Translations under genes and position numbers: made by a program
From: Streptomyces sp. BK239
Lineage (GTDB): Bacteria; Actinomycetota; Actinomycetes; Streptomycetales; Streptomycetaceae
Assembly (NCBI RefSeq): GCF_004217285.1
Contig: NZ_SHKS01000001.1
Coordinates: 565,195-629,194, forward strand
DNA length: 64,000 nucleotides
Direction of reading: 5' to 3'
Notes under the pieces: model-generated
Told to the model about the DNA's origin: nothing
The model's database searches: none
What the model saw: the letters and a program-made list of their open reading frames with translations, nothing else
Shown: positions 10,321 to 18,285 of the stretch, piece by piece
Layout: every line of letters starts with the position of its first letter
How positions within the stretch are numbered: position 1 is the stretch's first letter

Positions 10321-10337
10321 GGTGTGGACAAACGGGG

Positions 10338-12266
10338 TCAGTCCACCTCGGCCACCGCCTGCGCGAACTGAGCCTCGTACAGTCGCGCGTACGCCCCGCC
10401 GGAGGCGAGCAGCCCGGCGTGCGAACCCTGTTCCACGATCGAGCCGTTCTCCATCACGAGGATCGTGTCCGCGTCCCGGATCGTGGACAGCCGGTGCGCG
10501 ATCACGAACGCCGTCCGCCCGTGCGCCAGCTTCGCCATCGCCTTCTGGATCAGCACCTCCGTACGGGTGTCCACCGAGGACGTCGCCTCGTCGAGCACCA
10601 GGATCACCGGGTCCGACAGGAACGCCCGAGCGATGGTGATCAGCTGCTTCTCACCCGCGCTGACCCCGCTCCCCTCGTCGTCGACGACGGTGTCGTACCC
10701 GTCGGGCAGCGTCCGCACGAACCGGTCCGCGTGGGCCGCCCGCGCCGCCTCCTCGATCTCGCCCCGGGTGACCTCCCGGGACGCCCCGTAGGCGATGTTC
10801 TCCGCGATGGTCCCGCCGAACAGCCAGGTGTCCTGCAGCACCATGCCGATCCCGGCCCGCAGCTCGTCCCGCGACATCGCGGCGATGTCGACGCCGTCGA
10901 GGGTGATGCGCCCGCCGGAGACGTCGTAGAACCGCATGAGCAGGTTGACCAGCGTGGTCTTGCCCGCCCCCGTCGGGCCGACGATCGCGACCGTGTGCCC
11001 GGGCTCGACGACCAGCGACAGATCCTCGATCAGCGGCTTCTCCGGGTCGTACCGGAAGGACACGCCCTCCAGCGCCACCCGCCCCCGCAGCTCCTCGGGC
11101 CGCACGCCCGCCACCGGGTCCGGCGACTGCTCCTCGGCGTCGAGCAGCTCGAAGACCCGCTCGGCGGAGGCGACGCCCGACTGCACGAGGTTCGCCATCG
11201 ACGCGACCTGCGTCAGCGGCATCGAGAACTGGCGCGAGTACTGGATGAAGGCCTGCACATCGCCGATGGACAGGGCGCCCGACGCCACGCGCAGCCCGCC
11301 CACCACCGCCACCAGCACATAGTTGATGTTCGACACGAAGAACATCAGCGGCTGCATGATCCCGCTGTTGAACTGCGCCCGGAACCCGGCCTCGTACAGC
11401 GCGTCGTTCTGCTCGGCGAACTGCCGCGCCGACTCCTCCTGACGGCCGAACACCTTCACCAGGGTGTGCCCGGTGTACATCTCCTCGATGTGGGCGTTCA
11501 GCTTGCCCGTGGAGCGCCACTGCTGCACGAAGTGCGGCTGCGACCGCTTGCCGACCCGCGCCGCGACGACCGCCGACAGCGGCACGGTGACCAGCGCGAC
11601 CAGCGCGAGGATCCACGACACCCAGAACATCATCGCCAGCACGCCGATGATGGTGAGCAGCGAGTTGATGAGCTGGCCCATCGACTGCTGGAGGGTCTGC
11701 CCGATGTTGTCGATGTCGTTCGTCGCCCGGGACAGCACCTCGCCGCGCTGCCGTTTGTCGAAGTACGACAGCGGCAGCCGTGACAGCTTCGTCTGCACGT
11801 CCTCGCGCATCCGGAACATCGTGCGGTTGACGGCCGCGTTGACCAGCCGCGTCGCCACCGCCATCAGCATGCCGGCGACGAGGAACACCCCGAGCGCGAA
11901 CAGCAGGACCCGGCCGACGGCGTCGAAGTCGATGCCCTGGCCGGGGGTGAAGTCGGTGCTGCGGAGCATGTCGGCGACCGCGCCGTCACCGCGCTGCCGC
12001 ATCGAGTCCAGGACCTGCTCCTTGTCGGCCCCCGCCGGCATCTGCCGCCCGACGATGCCCGCGAAGACCAGGTCGGTGGCCTTGCCGAGGATCTTCGGCC
12101 CGACCACGTTCAGGCCCACGCTCAGCACGACGCAGGACAGCATCGCGTAGAGGGTGAGCCGTTCGGCCTTGAACCGGCCGAGGAGCCGCCGTCCGGACAC
12201 CTTGAAGTCCAGGGAGCGGTTCTCCGGACCGGTCCCCGCCATCATGCGCCCCATGGGCCCGGCCAT
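10338..12266 (-). CDS. ABC exporter subunit with canonical ATPase site (TMD-NBD)
   Basis: Half-transporter of 642 residues: six membrane helices in the first 370 residues, then a nucleotide-binding domain. Walker A reads GPTGAGKTT, Walker B ILVLDEATSSVD keeps the catalytic Glu, and the H-loop is in VIAHRLSTI. The signature is atypical, VSAGEKQL, instead of the usual SGGQ. It starts inside the stop codon of the upstream partner (TGATG), so the two are translationally coupled. Paired with that partner it should form a heterodimeric exporter with one consensus and one degenerate ATP site. Cargo (drug, lipid or peptide) cannot be read from sequence. Confidence 0.93.
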   Translation of the reverse strand: MAGPMGRMMAGTGPENRSLDFKVSGRRLLGRFKAERLTLYAMLSCVVLSVGLNVVGPKILGKATDLVFAGIVGRQMPAGADKEQVLDSMRQRGDGAVADMLRSTDFTPGQGIDFDAVGRVLLFALGVFLVAGMLMAVATRLVNAAVNRTMFRMREDVQTKLSRLPLSYFDKRQRGEVLSRATNDIDNIGQTLQQSMGQLINSLLTIIGVLAMMFWVSWILALVALVTVPLSAVVAARVGKRSQPHFVQQWRSTGKLNAHIEEMYTGHTLVKVFGRQEESARQFAEQNDALYEAGFRAQFNSGIMQPLMFFVSNINYVLVAVVGGLRVASGALSIGDVQAFIQYSRQFSMPLTQVASMANLVQSGVASAERVFELLDAEEQSPDPVAGVRPEELRGRVALEGVSFRYDPEKPLIEDLSLVVEPGHTVAIVGPTGAGKTTLVNLLMRFYDVSGGRITLDGVDIAAMSRDELRAGIGMVLQDTWLFGGTIAENIAYGASREVTRGEIEEAARAAHADRFVRTLPDGYDTVVDDEGSGVSAGEKQLITIARAFLSDPVILVLDEATSSVDTRTEVLIQKAMAKLAHGRTAFVIAHRLSTIRDADTILVMENGSIVEQGSHAGLLASGGAYARLYEAQFAQAVAEVD

Positions 12267-13999
12267 CAGGCAGCCTCCGCTTCCGTCAGCTGGGAGAGCA
12301 CGATCTCCCGGTAGGTCTCGTTGTCCGCCATCAGCTCTGTGTGCGTACCGGCCCCGACGACCCGGCCCTCGTCCAGGACGACGATCCGGTCGGCGTCCCT
12401 GATGGTCGCCACCCGCTGGGCGACGATCACCACGGTCGCCTCGGCGGTCTCCCGGCCGAGCGCCGCCCGCAGCGCCGCGTCCGTGGCGTAGTCGAGGGCG
12501 GAGAAGGAGTCGTCGAAGAGGTAGATCTCCGGCCGCTGCACGAGCGTGCGCGCGATGGCGAGCCGCTGCCGCTGGCCGCCGGAGACGTTGGTGCCGCCCT
12601 GCGCGATGGGCGAGTCCAGCCCGCTCTCCAGCCCTCGCACGAACCCCGCGGCCTGCGCCACCTCCAGCGCGTGCCACAGCTCCTCGTCGGTGGCGTCCGG
12701 GTTGCCGTAGCGCAGGTTGCTCGCGACGGTCCCCGCGAAGAGGTACGGCCGCTGTGGCACGAGCCCCACGGTCCGCGCCAGCAGCTCCGGGTCGATGTCG
12801 GCGACGGGCACCCCGTCGACGAGGACCTCGCCGTCGGTGGCGTCGAACAGCCGCGGGACCAGCCCGAGCAGCGTCGACTTGCCGCTGCCGGTCGAGCCGA
12901 TCACGGCGGTCACCTCGCCCGGCCGGGCCACCAGGTCGACCGCCTTGAGCACCGGCTCCTCGGCGCCCGGGTAGCGGAAGCCGGCCGCGCGCAGCTCCAG
13001 ATGGCCGTGCCGGCGCAGCTCCCGCACCGGCGACGACGGCGGCACGACGCTCGACTCGGTGCCCAGGACCTCCTGGATGCGCTCGGCGCACACCTCCGCG
13101 CGCGGCACCATCATGAACATGAACGTGGCCATCATCACGGACATGACGATCTGCATGAGGTAGGCGAGGAACGCCGTCAGGTCGCCGATCTGCATCCCGC
13201 CGCTGTCGATGCGGTGCGCGCCGAACCACACCACCGCGATCGACGACAGGTTGACGGTGGTCATGACCACCGGGAACATCAGCGCGAGCAGGTTGCCGGT
13301 GCGCAGCGAGATGTCGGTGAGGTCGGTGTTGGCCTTCCGGAAACGCTGCTCCTCGTACTCGTCGCGGACGAAGGCGCGGATGACGCGGTTGCCGGTGATC
13401 TGCTCGCGCAGCACCCGGTTCACCGTGTCCAGCCGCTCCTGCATGGACCGGAACAGCGGCCGCAGCCGCCGTACGATCAGCGTCACGCAGACGCCCAGCG
13501 TGGGCACCACGGCCACCAGCACCCCGGAGAGCGGCACGTCCAGGCCGAGCGCCATGACGATGCCGCCCACGCACATGATCGGCGCCGACACCATCAGTGT
13601 GAACGTCATCAGGGCGAGCATCTGGATCTGCTGGACGTCGTTCGTCGTCCGCGTGATCAGCGAGGGCGCGCCGAACTGGCCGACCTCGCGGGCGGAGAAG
13701 GCCTGCACCCGGTCGAAGACCCCGGCGCGCAGGTCCCGGCCGAGCGCGGAGGCGGTCCGCGCGCCGTAGTACACGGCGCCGATGTTGCACAGCACCTGCA
13801 CCAGCGAGATGCCGATCATCAGCCCGCCGTAGGACAGGATCGCTCCGGTGTCCCCGTTGACGACGCCGTCGTCGATGATGTCGGCGTTGAGGGTGGGCAG
13901 GTAGAGGGTGGCGCAGGTCTGCAGGAACTGCAGCGCCACCAGCAGGGCGATGGGTTTCTTGTAGGGCCTGAGACAGGTCCGCAGAAGTCGTATGAGCAC
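12266..13999 (-). CDS. ABC exporter subunit with degenerate catalytic Glu (TMD-NBD)
   Basis: Half-transporter of 577 residues with six membrane helices (starting in KPIALLVALQFLQTC) and a C-terminal ATPase domain. Walker A is GSTGSGKST and the signature VSGGQRQRLAIART is canonical, but Walker B is EIYLFDDSFSALD, with Asp in place of the catalytic Glu. That substitution is typical for the non-hydrolytic side of heterodimeric exporters such as TM287/288 or BmrCD. The start is placed at the GTG at 13999, reading VLIRLLRTCLRPYKK, because the upstream part of the open frame has no membrane or domain character. The downstream partner gene overlaps by one base. Confidence 0.92.
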   Translation of the reverse strand: MLIRLLRTCLRPYKKPIALLVALQFLQTCATLYLPTLNADIIDDGVVNGDTGAILSYGGLMIGISLVQVLCNIGAVYYGARTASALGRDLRAGVFDRVQAFSAREVGQFGAPSLITRTTNDVQQIQMLALMTFTLMVSAPIMCVGGIVMALGLDVPLSGVLVAVVPTLGVCVTLIVRRLRPLFRSMQERLDTVNRVLREQITGNRVIRAFVRDEYEEQRFRKANTDLTDISLRTGNLLALMFPVVMTTVNLSSIAVVWFGAHRIDSGGMQIGDLTAFLAYLMQIVMSVMMATFMFMMVPRAEVCAERIQEVLGTESSVVPPSSPVRELRRHGHLELRAAGFRYPGAEEPVLKAVDLVARPGEVTAVIGSTGSGKSTLLGLVPRLFDATDGEVLVDGVPVADIDPELLARTVGLVPQRPYLFAGTVASNLRYGNPDATDEELWHALEVAQAAGFVRGLESGLDSPIAQGGTNVSGGQRQRLAIARTLVQRPEIYLFDDSFSALDYATDAALRAALGRETAEATVVIVAQRVATIRDADRIVVLDEGRVVGAGTHTELMADNETYREIVLSQLTEAEAA

Positions 14000-14127
14000 G
14001 CTACGTCTCTCGGAGTCGGCGAGGCGGGGCAGTTGGTTGCCCGTGGCCCCTATCGTCGGACACGCGACCGGCGTTACCTCAACTGAATATCGAGGGAACG
14101 CCGTGCTATACGCCACCTCCGGCGGAC

Positions 14128-15579
14128 CTAGCGGAACGCCCCCGGGTGGGTCTGCTCGCGCACCGACACGTACTGCTGGCGGACGGCCTGGCCGACGGCG
14201 AGGTCGTCGCCCGGTTCCAGGACCTGGGCCGCCGCGCCGTTCCAGCGCGGCGGGTTGCGGGGGTCGAGGGTGCCCTGGGAGACGCCGAGCGCCCAGGCGG
14301 CCTGCCGGGCGGCGCCGATCGCCGCGTAGTCGGCCGGCTGCGGTACGACGACCTGCGCCCCGAACAGCGCGGGCGCCGCCGCCTGCACGGCCGGCAGCTC
14401 GGCCGCCGCCCCCAGCAGGAACACCCGCCGCACCTCCACGCCCCGGCCGCGCAGCACGTCCAGCGCGTCCGCGAGCCCGCACAGCATGCCCTCGAAGGCG
14501 GCCCGCGCGAAGTGCTCCGGCTTCATCGACTCGCGCCGCAGCCCGGTCAGCGTGCCCGCCGTGTGCGGAAGGTTCGGCGTGCGCTCGCCCTCCAGATAGG
14601 GCAGCAGCACCAGCCCGTGCGATCCCGGCGTCGACTTCATCGCCAGGTCCGACAGGCTCTCCAGGTCCGGCACGCCGAGCAGTTCGACGGCCCCGCGCAG
14701 GGTCCGTACGGCGTTCAGGGTGGTGACGACGGGCAGGTGCATGCCCGTCGCGTCGGCGAGGGAGGTGATCATCCCGCTCGGGTCGACGAGGGCCTCGGGA
14801 TGCACGGCCATCACCGAGCCGGACGCGCCCAGCGACACGACGGCGTCGCCGAGGCCGATGCCGAGCCCGAACGCGGCGGCCATGGTCTCACCGGTGCCGA
14901 CGGAGATCAGCAGCCCCTCCGGGGTGGTGCCGGCCGCGTCGGCCGGGCCGATCACCTCGGGCAGCATGGCCTGGTGACCGAGCGCCAGCTCGACGAGGTC
15001 GGGCCGGTAGCCGCCGGTGGCGGCCGACCAGTAGCCGGTGCCGGAGGCGCCGCCCCGGTCGGTGGTCCGGCGCACGGGCCGCCCGAGCAGCTGCCACACC
15101 AGCCAGTCGTGGGCCTGCATCAGCACCGCGGAGCGCAGGGCGGCGTCGGGCTCGTTCTTCGCCAGCCAGCGCAGCTTGGTGACGGGATGCGCGGCCTGCG
15201 GCACGGAACCCACGGCCTGCGCCCAGGCCTGGCGCCCGCCGAGCGCGTCGATCAGGTCGGCCGCCGCGACCTGCGCCCGCTTGTCGCCGCCGACCATCGC
15301 CGGGCGCACGGTGTTGCCCTGCGAGTCCAGCGGCACGACCGCGTTCTGCTGCGCGGACACACCGATGGCCTGCACCCCTTCGAGGAGTCCGCCGCCGGCC
15401 GCCTCCCCGAGGGAGAGCAGCCAGGCCTGCGGATCGACGTCGGAGGGACGGCCGCCACCCTCGGCGCCCTCCAGCGGATGCGGCGCGTACCCCTGCCGGA
15501 GCACGGCCCCGTTGTCCGCGTCGCAGACCACGATGCGAGTGAAATCGGGCGAACTGTCCAACCCGGCGACTATCCCCAT
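14128..15579 (-). CDS. FGGY-family carbohydrate kinase (xylulokinase-like)
   Basis: Sugar kinase of 483 residues with the two actin-like FGGY domains. It opens with GIVAGLDSSPDFTRIVV (phosphate 1 loop), has the SAQQNAVVPLD segment and KLRWLAKNEPDAAL in the first domain, and the second-domain signature LVLLPYLEGERTPNLP near residue 325. A typical xylulokinase reads GLDSST and is followed by xylA; here the loop is SSPDFT and no isomerase is adjacent, so D-xylulose is likely but not certain. It stands alone on the minus strand upstream of the ABC exporter pair. Confidence 0.85.
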   Translation of the reverse strand: MGIVAGLDSSPDFTRIVVCDADNGAVLRQGYAPHPLEGAEGGGRPSDVDPQAWLLSLGEAAGGGLLEGVQAIGVSAQQNAVVPLDSQGNTVRPAMVGGDKRAQVAAADLIDALGGRQAWAQAVGSVPQAAHPVTKLRWLAKNEPDAALRSAVLMQAHDWLVWQLLGRPVRRTTDRGGASGTGYWSAATGGYRPDLVELALGHQAMLPEVIGPADAAGTTPEGLLISVGTGETMAAAFGLGIGLGDAVVSLGASGSVMAVHPEALVDPSGMITSLADATGMHLPVVTTLNAVRTLRGAVELLGVPDLESLSDLAMKSTPGSHGLVLLPYLEGERTPNLPHTAGTLTGLRRESMKPEHFARAAFEGMLCGLADALDVLRGRGVEVRRVFLLGAAAELPAVQAAAPALFGAQVVVPQPADYAAIGAARQAAWALGVSQGTLDPRNPPRWNGAAAQVLEPGDDLAVGQAVRQQYVSVREQTHPGAFR

Positions 15580-15666
15580 GCCGAAAATTCTGCCGCACGG
15601 CGGGGGGTGACCGTGTCGGCTCGGGTGGTCCCGGGGCCGATCGGGTCTCTCGGGGTCCTGCGGGCG

Positions 15667-15972
15667 TCAGGTGTTGCTGGTGCCCCAGTCGTCGGAACCG
15701 TTGCTGTGCACGGACCGTTCGCGCAGCGAGCGCACCCGGTCGGCGACGGAGTCGGGCATCCGGTCACCGACCTTGTCGCTCACCACGTGGTAGGCGCGGC
15801 CCGCGAACTGGCGGCTCTGCTGGGCCGCCGTCTCCGCGGTGTTGCGCACGGCGGGGTTCTGCGCGATCTGCCGGGCGGACTTCTTGAGCTGTTCGTAGCG
15901 CTCGCGCCCGGCCCGTGTGCCCAGCACGTAGCCCAGGGCGAGTCCGACGACGAACGTGAGCCGGTAGCGCAT
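15667..15972 (-). CDS. YtxH-like small membrane-associated protein
   Basis: Small protein of 101 residues with a short N-terminal hydrophobic segment (LTFVVGLALGYVLGTRAG) and a charged helical tail (RERYEQLKKSARQIAQNP), the pattern of YtxH-type proteins of unknown function. The ATG at 15972 is chosen because the membrane segment follows it directly; a further upstream ATG at 16014 would add an unlikely hydrophilic head. The tail ends in a Ser/Asn-rich stretch. Confidence 0.7.
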   Translation of the reverse strand: MRYRLTFVVGLALGYVLGTRAGRERYEQLKKSARQIAQNPAVRNTAETAAQQSRQFAGRAYHVVSDKVGDRMPDSVADRVRSLRERSVHSNGSDDWGTSNT

Positions 15973-16133
15973 GGCGGCCACCCTTCCCTCGTGTAGGTCT
16001 GCAAGGTGCGGCATCGGTGCCGGGAGGGAACCGATTGGCGGAGCACCCCCCTGCTTGCGCTAATGTATGTGTCGCAGCGAGCGCCCGCCCCCTGGCGAAT
16101 ACCCAGGTCGGCACGTTCGATGCGACGAGGCAT

Positions 16134-16206
16134 TCCTCCGTAGCTCAATTGGCAGAGCAGCCGGCTGTTAACCGGCAGGTTACTGGTTCGAGTCCAGTCG
16201 GGGGAG
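16134..16206 (+). tRNA. tRNA-Asn (GTT), copy 1
   Basis: Complete cloverleaf: acceptor TCCTCCG pairs with CGGGGGA through one G-U pair, the anticodon stem GCCGG/CCGGC holds the loop CTGTTAA (anticodon GTT), and the T loop is GGTTCGAGTCC-like. CCA is not encoded. The second copy follows after 5 nt. Confidence 0.97.
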
Positions 16207-16211
16207 CTCGG

Positions 16212-16284
16212 TCCTCCGTAGCTCAATTGGCAGAGCAGCCGGCTGTTAACCGGCAGGTTACTGGTTCGAGTCCAGTCGGGGGAG
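16212..16284 (+). tRNA. tRNA-Asn (GTT), copy 2
   Basis: Base-for-base identical to copy 1, starting 78 nt downstream of it. Anticodon GTT, no encoded CCA. The two lie in one transcript ending at the terminator 12 nt downstream. Confidence 0.97.
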
Positions 16285-16295
16285 CATCGTGATCG

Positions 16296-16318
16296 AGGAC
16301 CCCGTAGGGGTCCTTTTT
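16296..16318 (+). terminator. Rho-independent terminator of the tRNA-Asn pair
   Basis: A perfect 8-bp stem, AGGACCCC with GGGGTCCT, loop GTA, is followed directly by a T-run. It is a textbook intrinsic terminator. Confidence 0.92.
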
Positions 16319-16485
16319 CATGTCGGCCCCGGCCGCGCCGCCGCCCTCGGCGCCGCCGGGAACCCCGCAGGTCGCGGCACGGCCCCCGAGGCCGCGTGCG
16401 ACGGCGGACCAGCCGAAGCGTGAGATCGTATGAGCGGCTATGCTGCGGCAGATGGCGCGCACACATGTACGCGACACGCCGCTAT

Positions 16486-16562
16486 GGGGCGGTAGCTCAG
16501 CCGGTTAGAGCAGCGGACTCATAATCCGCCGGCCGTGGGTTCGAGTCCCACCCGCCCCACCA
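16486..16562 (+). tRNA. tRNA with anticodon CAT (Met-elongator or Ile2), CCA encoded
   Basis: A 77-nt cloverleaf with acceptor GGGGCGG/CCGCCCC, anticodon stem GCGGA/TCCGC and loop CTCATAA, T arm GTGGG/CCCAC, and encoded CCA at the 3' end. CAT is read as elongator Met unless the C is converted to lysidine, in which case it is Ile2; sequence alone does not settle this. It is not initiator-like (perfect first acceptor pair). Its last 25 bp recur at 28418-28442, so it is the integration target of the downstream island. Confidence 0.95.
16538..16562 (+). repeat. attL-like 25-bp core at the 3' end of the tRNA
   Basis: Identical to 28418-28442 over 25 bp (starting GGTTCGAGTCCC and ending CCCCACCA). 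Identity stops exactly after CCA on the right and within the T stem on the left. Confidence 0.85.
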
Positions 16563-16800
16563 GTTTCACCGTGCGGAAACGGTCTGACCTGCGGAAACGC
16601 GGTTTTCTCGGCTTTTTCCGTGCGGTACTCGCCGCGCGCGGTGCGGTACTGGGCCGCTTTCACACGGCGGCGGCACCCGTCAGGCCCATCTGACCTGGTC
16701 TTTTGCGGCGACCGCCGGAGGGAGCGTCGGTGCTGGCTCCCACGGTTGTGTCGTGAAGCCGGCCGGGGCTGCCTCGGTGCCGAATCCTGGACCCCGCCCG

Positions 16801-17010
16801 CTCGACGGCGAACTGTCGTCGGCCGAGCGGACGCTGAACCGGGCACTAGCCCAGGCCCGCGCTCCTGCCGAACGAGGCGTCACCAGCTGGAAGCCCTGGC
16901 AGGGTCTCCGCCGGACCGCTGCCCGAGCCGGACGACGGACATCGCCGCCTCGGGCCCCAGCCTTGGAGAGGCGACGCCGAACGGACTCAACGGACCAAGC
17001 GCAGCGACGT
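16801..17010 (+). pseudogene. Fragment of a DDE transposase gene, frameshifted
   Basis: One frame reads AERTLNRALAQARAPAERG followed by VTSWKPWQGLRR, which matches the C-terminal block common in HARBI/IS5-like transposases of Streptomyces (usual pattern LNRALAAARAPVERG then LKTWR). The continuation DRCPSRTTDIAA sits in the next frame, and ALERRRR in the first again, so at least two frameshifts are present. No start, no N-terminal half and no inverted repeats were found. The rest of the 16563-17056 gap shows no other gene. Confidence 0.5.
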
Positions 17011-17056
17011 CATCGCTGATGAGGACCCGCTGTCATCCCGTTCGCGCCGGTGGGCG

Positions 17057-17398
17057 CTACCAGATCCTGATCTTCGTGATCTTGTGGATGGGCTCGCCGG
17101 GGACGTTGCCGAAATGCCACTTGTCCACGGTCGCGCTGGTCGCCGGAGCGCCCAGCCTCGGGACGTACTCGAAGGTGACCTTGTTGTCTCCGGTCCAGAT
17201 CTGGTCCACGCCGTAGATCGCCACGCTCTGCACGCCCGCGTTGGCAAAGCAGAGGGAGCCGCCAGCGTTGTGGAGCGACAGGAGACCCAGTCCATTGCAG
17301 TCGGTGCGGTTGATGGCGGACGCCGACGAGGCAGGCAGCACGACGGCCATGGCCCCGGCCGCCGCGACTACCGCGAGGCGTGTGATGAAGCGCTTCAC
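17057..17398 (-). CDS. Secreted beta/gamma-crystallin-like protein
   Basis: Small exported protein of 113 residues. A clear signal peptide (VKRFITRLAVVAAAGAMAVV, then AlaSerSerAlaSerAla cleavage near residue 30) precedes a mature domain of about 83 residues with two Cys (DCNGLG and LCFANAG) and aromatic beta-strand pattern ending in KITKIRIW. This resembles the single-domain beta/gamma-crystallin proteins of Streptomyces, such as the metalloproteinase inhibitor and killer-toxin-like group. The GTG at 17398 is chosen because GAAAGGA lies about 10 nt upstream. Function (inhibitor, toxin or structural) is open. Confidence 0.7.
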   Translation of the reverse strand: MKRFITRLAVVAAAGAMAVVLPASSASAINRTDCNGLGLLSLHNAGGSLCFANAGVQSVAIYGVDQIWTGDNKVTFEYVPRLGAPATSATVDKWHFGNVPGEPIHKITKIRIW

Positions 17399-18285
17399 TG
17401 TTGTGTTGATCCTTTCATGGTGGTGTGGTGCCGCAGAGGGCCGCAGCGCACGGCGGCATCGCAGGGACGCAGGCACGTCCCATCAGCGCAACGTGGAAAC
17501 CAGCGCTCCCGTTCACCACTCAAGCGCCCTACTGCGGCCACGGTCGCGATCGCCTTCAGCTGTTCACGCGCCCGATACAGGCAGGCAGGATCGACTAATG
17601 CTGGGTGTCGCGCCCATGCGGAGTGAGGGCGGCTGTATCCGAGCGAATCCAACACCCTGCTCGGCGGGGCCGCCCTGCCGAACAACGTGGCTCCTCGGTC
17701 GCTGTTGGCGGCCACCGATATTCCCGCGGTATCGACACGGCGCGAGCAGACCTCGAGTAGTCACCTTTGGGGAGTTGGGAGTTGGGAGTTGGGAGTTGGG
17801 AGTTGGGAGCTGGCGACGGTGGCTGCACCGGACCGATTGCTCGACATGGTCTAGCAGGACATCTCGTGGATCCCCGGCCGCACGGAGATCGTCCGGACCG
17901 GCCGCCGGCACGGGCTCAGTACTTGGCCTTACGGTCGCGGCATGTCCGAGCCCAGGGCCGGGTCCCGAAGGGTCCGGCCCTACCCCGTCTCCCCTCCTCC
18001 GAGGCGACCGCACCGCGCCCGCCCACCTCGTCGATGTCCACGCCCGCCACCCCGGGGCGGCGCCGTCGCCGCCCCGGCCGGGAGCAGCCTGCACCCGGCT
18101 CCGGCGCGCCGTGGAAGCATGGACCGCGGTATTTCCCGGCCGCCGGCGTGCATACCATTGCATGAACGGCATCCAGGACAGGCTTTCAGATCGCCCGCCG
18201 TCGGAGTTGCCGCCAAGTCGCCTGGTGACGCACGAGGACGGGGAGCCCTCGGGTGCCGGGGAGGCGCGGAGAATCGGAGTGAGAC
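17399..18285. other. Gene-poor stretch with a heptamer repeat
   Basis: No frame here has convincing coding character. It contains the promoter side of the crystallin-like gene, the GGGAGTT tandem repeat at 17770-17811, and the upstream region of the LAL regulator. Confidence 0.5.
17770..17811. repeat. Heptamer tandem repeat GGGAGTT, six units
   Basis: Five perfect units of GGGAGTT and a sixth with T changed to C (GGGAGCT). Non-coding, in the gap between the crystallin-like gene and the LAL regulator. It may be a slippage-prone tract. Confidence 0.9.

Noticed and set aside
10086..10337. Small gene after hrdA
   Set aside because: Frames here are Pro/Arg/Gly-rich and overlap intergenic hairpins; nothing supports coding.
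16486..16562. Initiator tRNA-fMet
   Set aside because: First acceptor pair is a perfect G-C, and the anticodon stem lacks the three G-C pairs of initiators.
17395..17715. 106-codon minus-strand frame
   Set aside because: No ribosome site or recognised pattern; overlaps the crystallin gene's promoter region.
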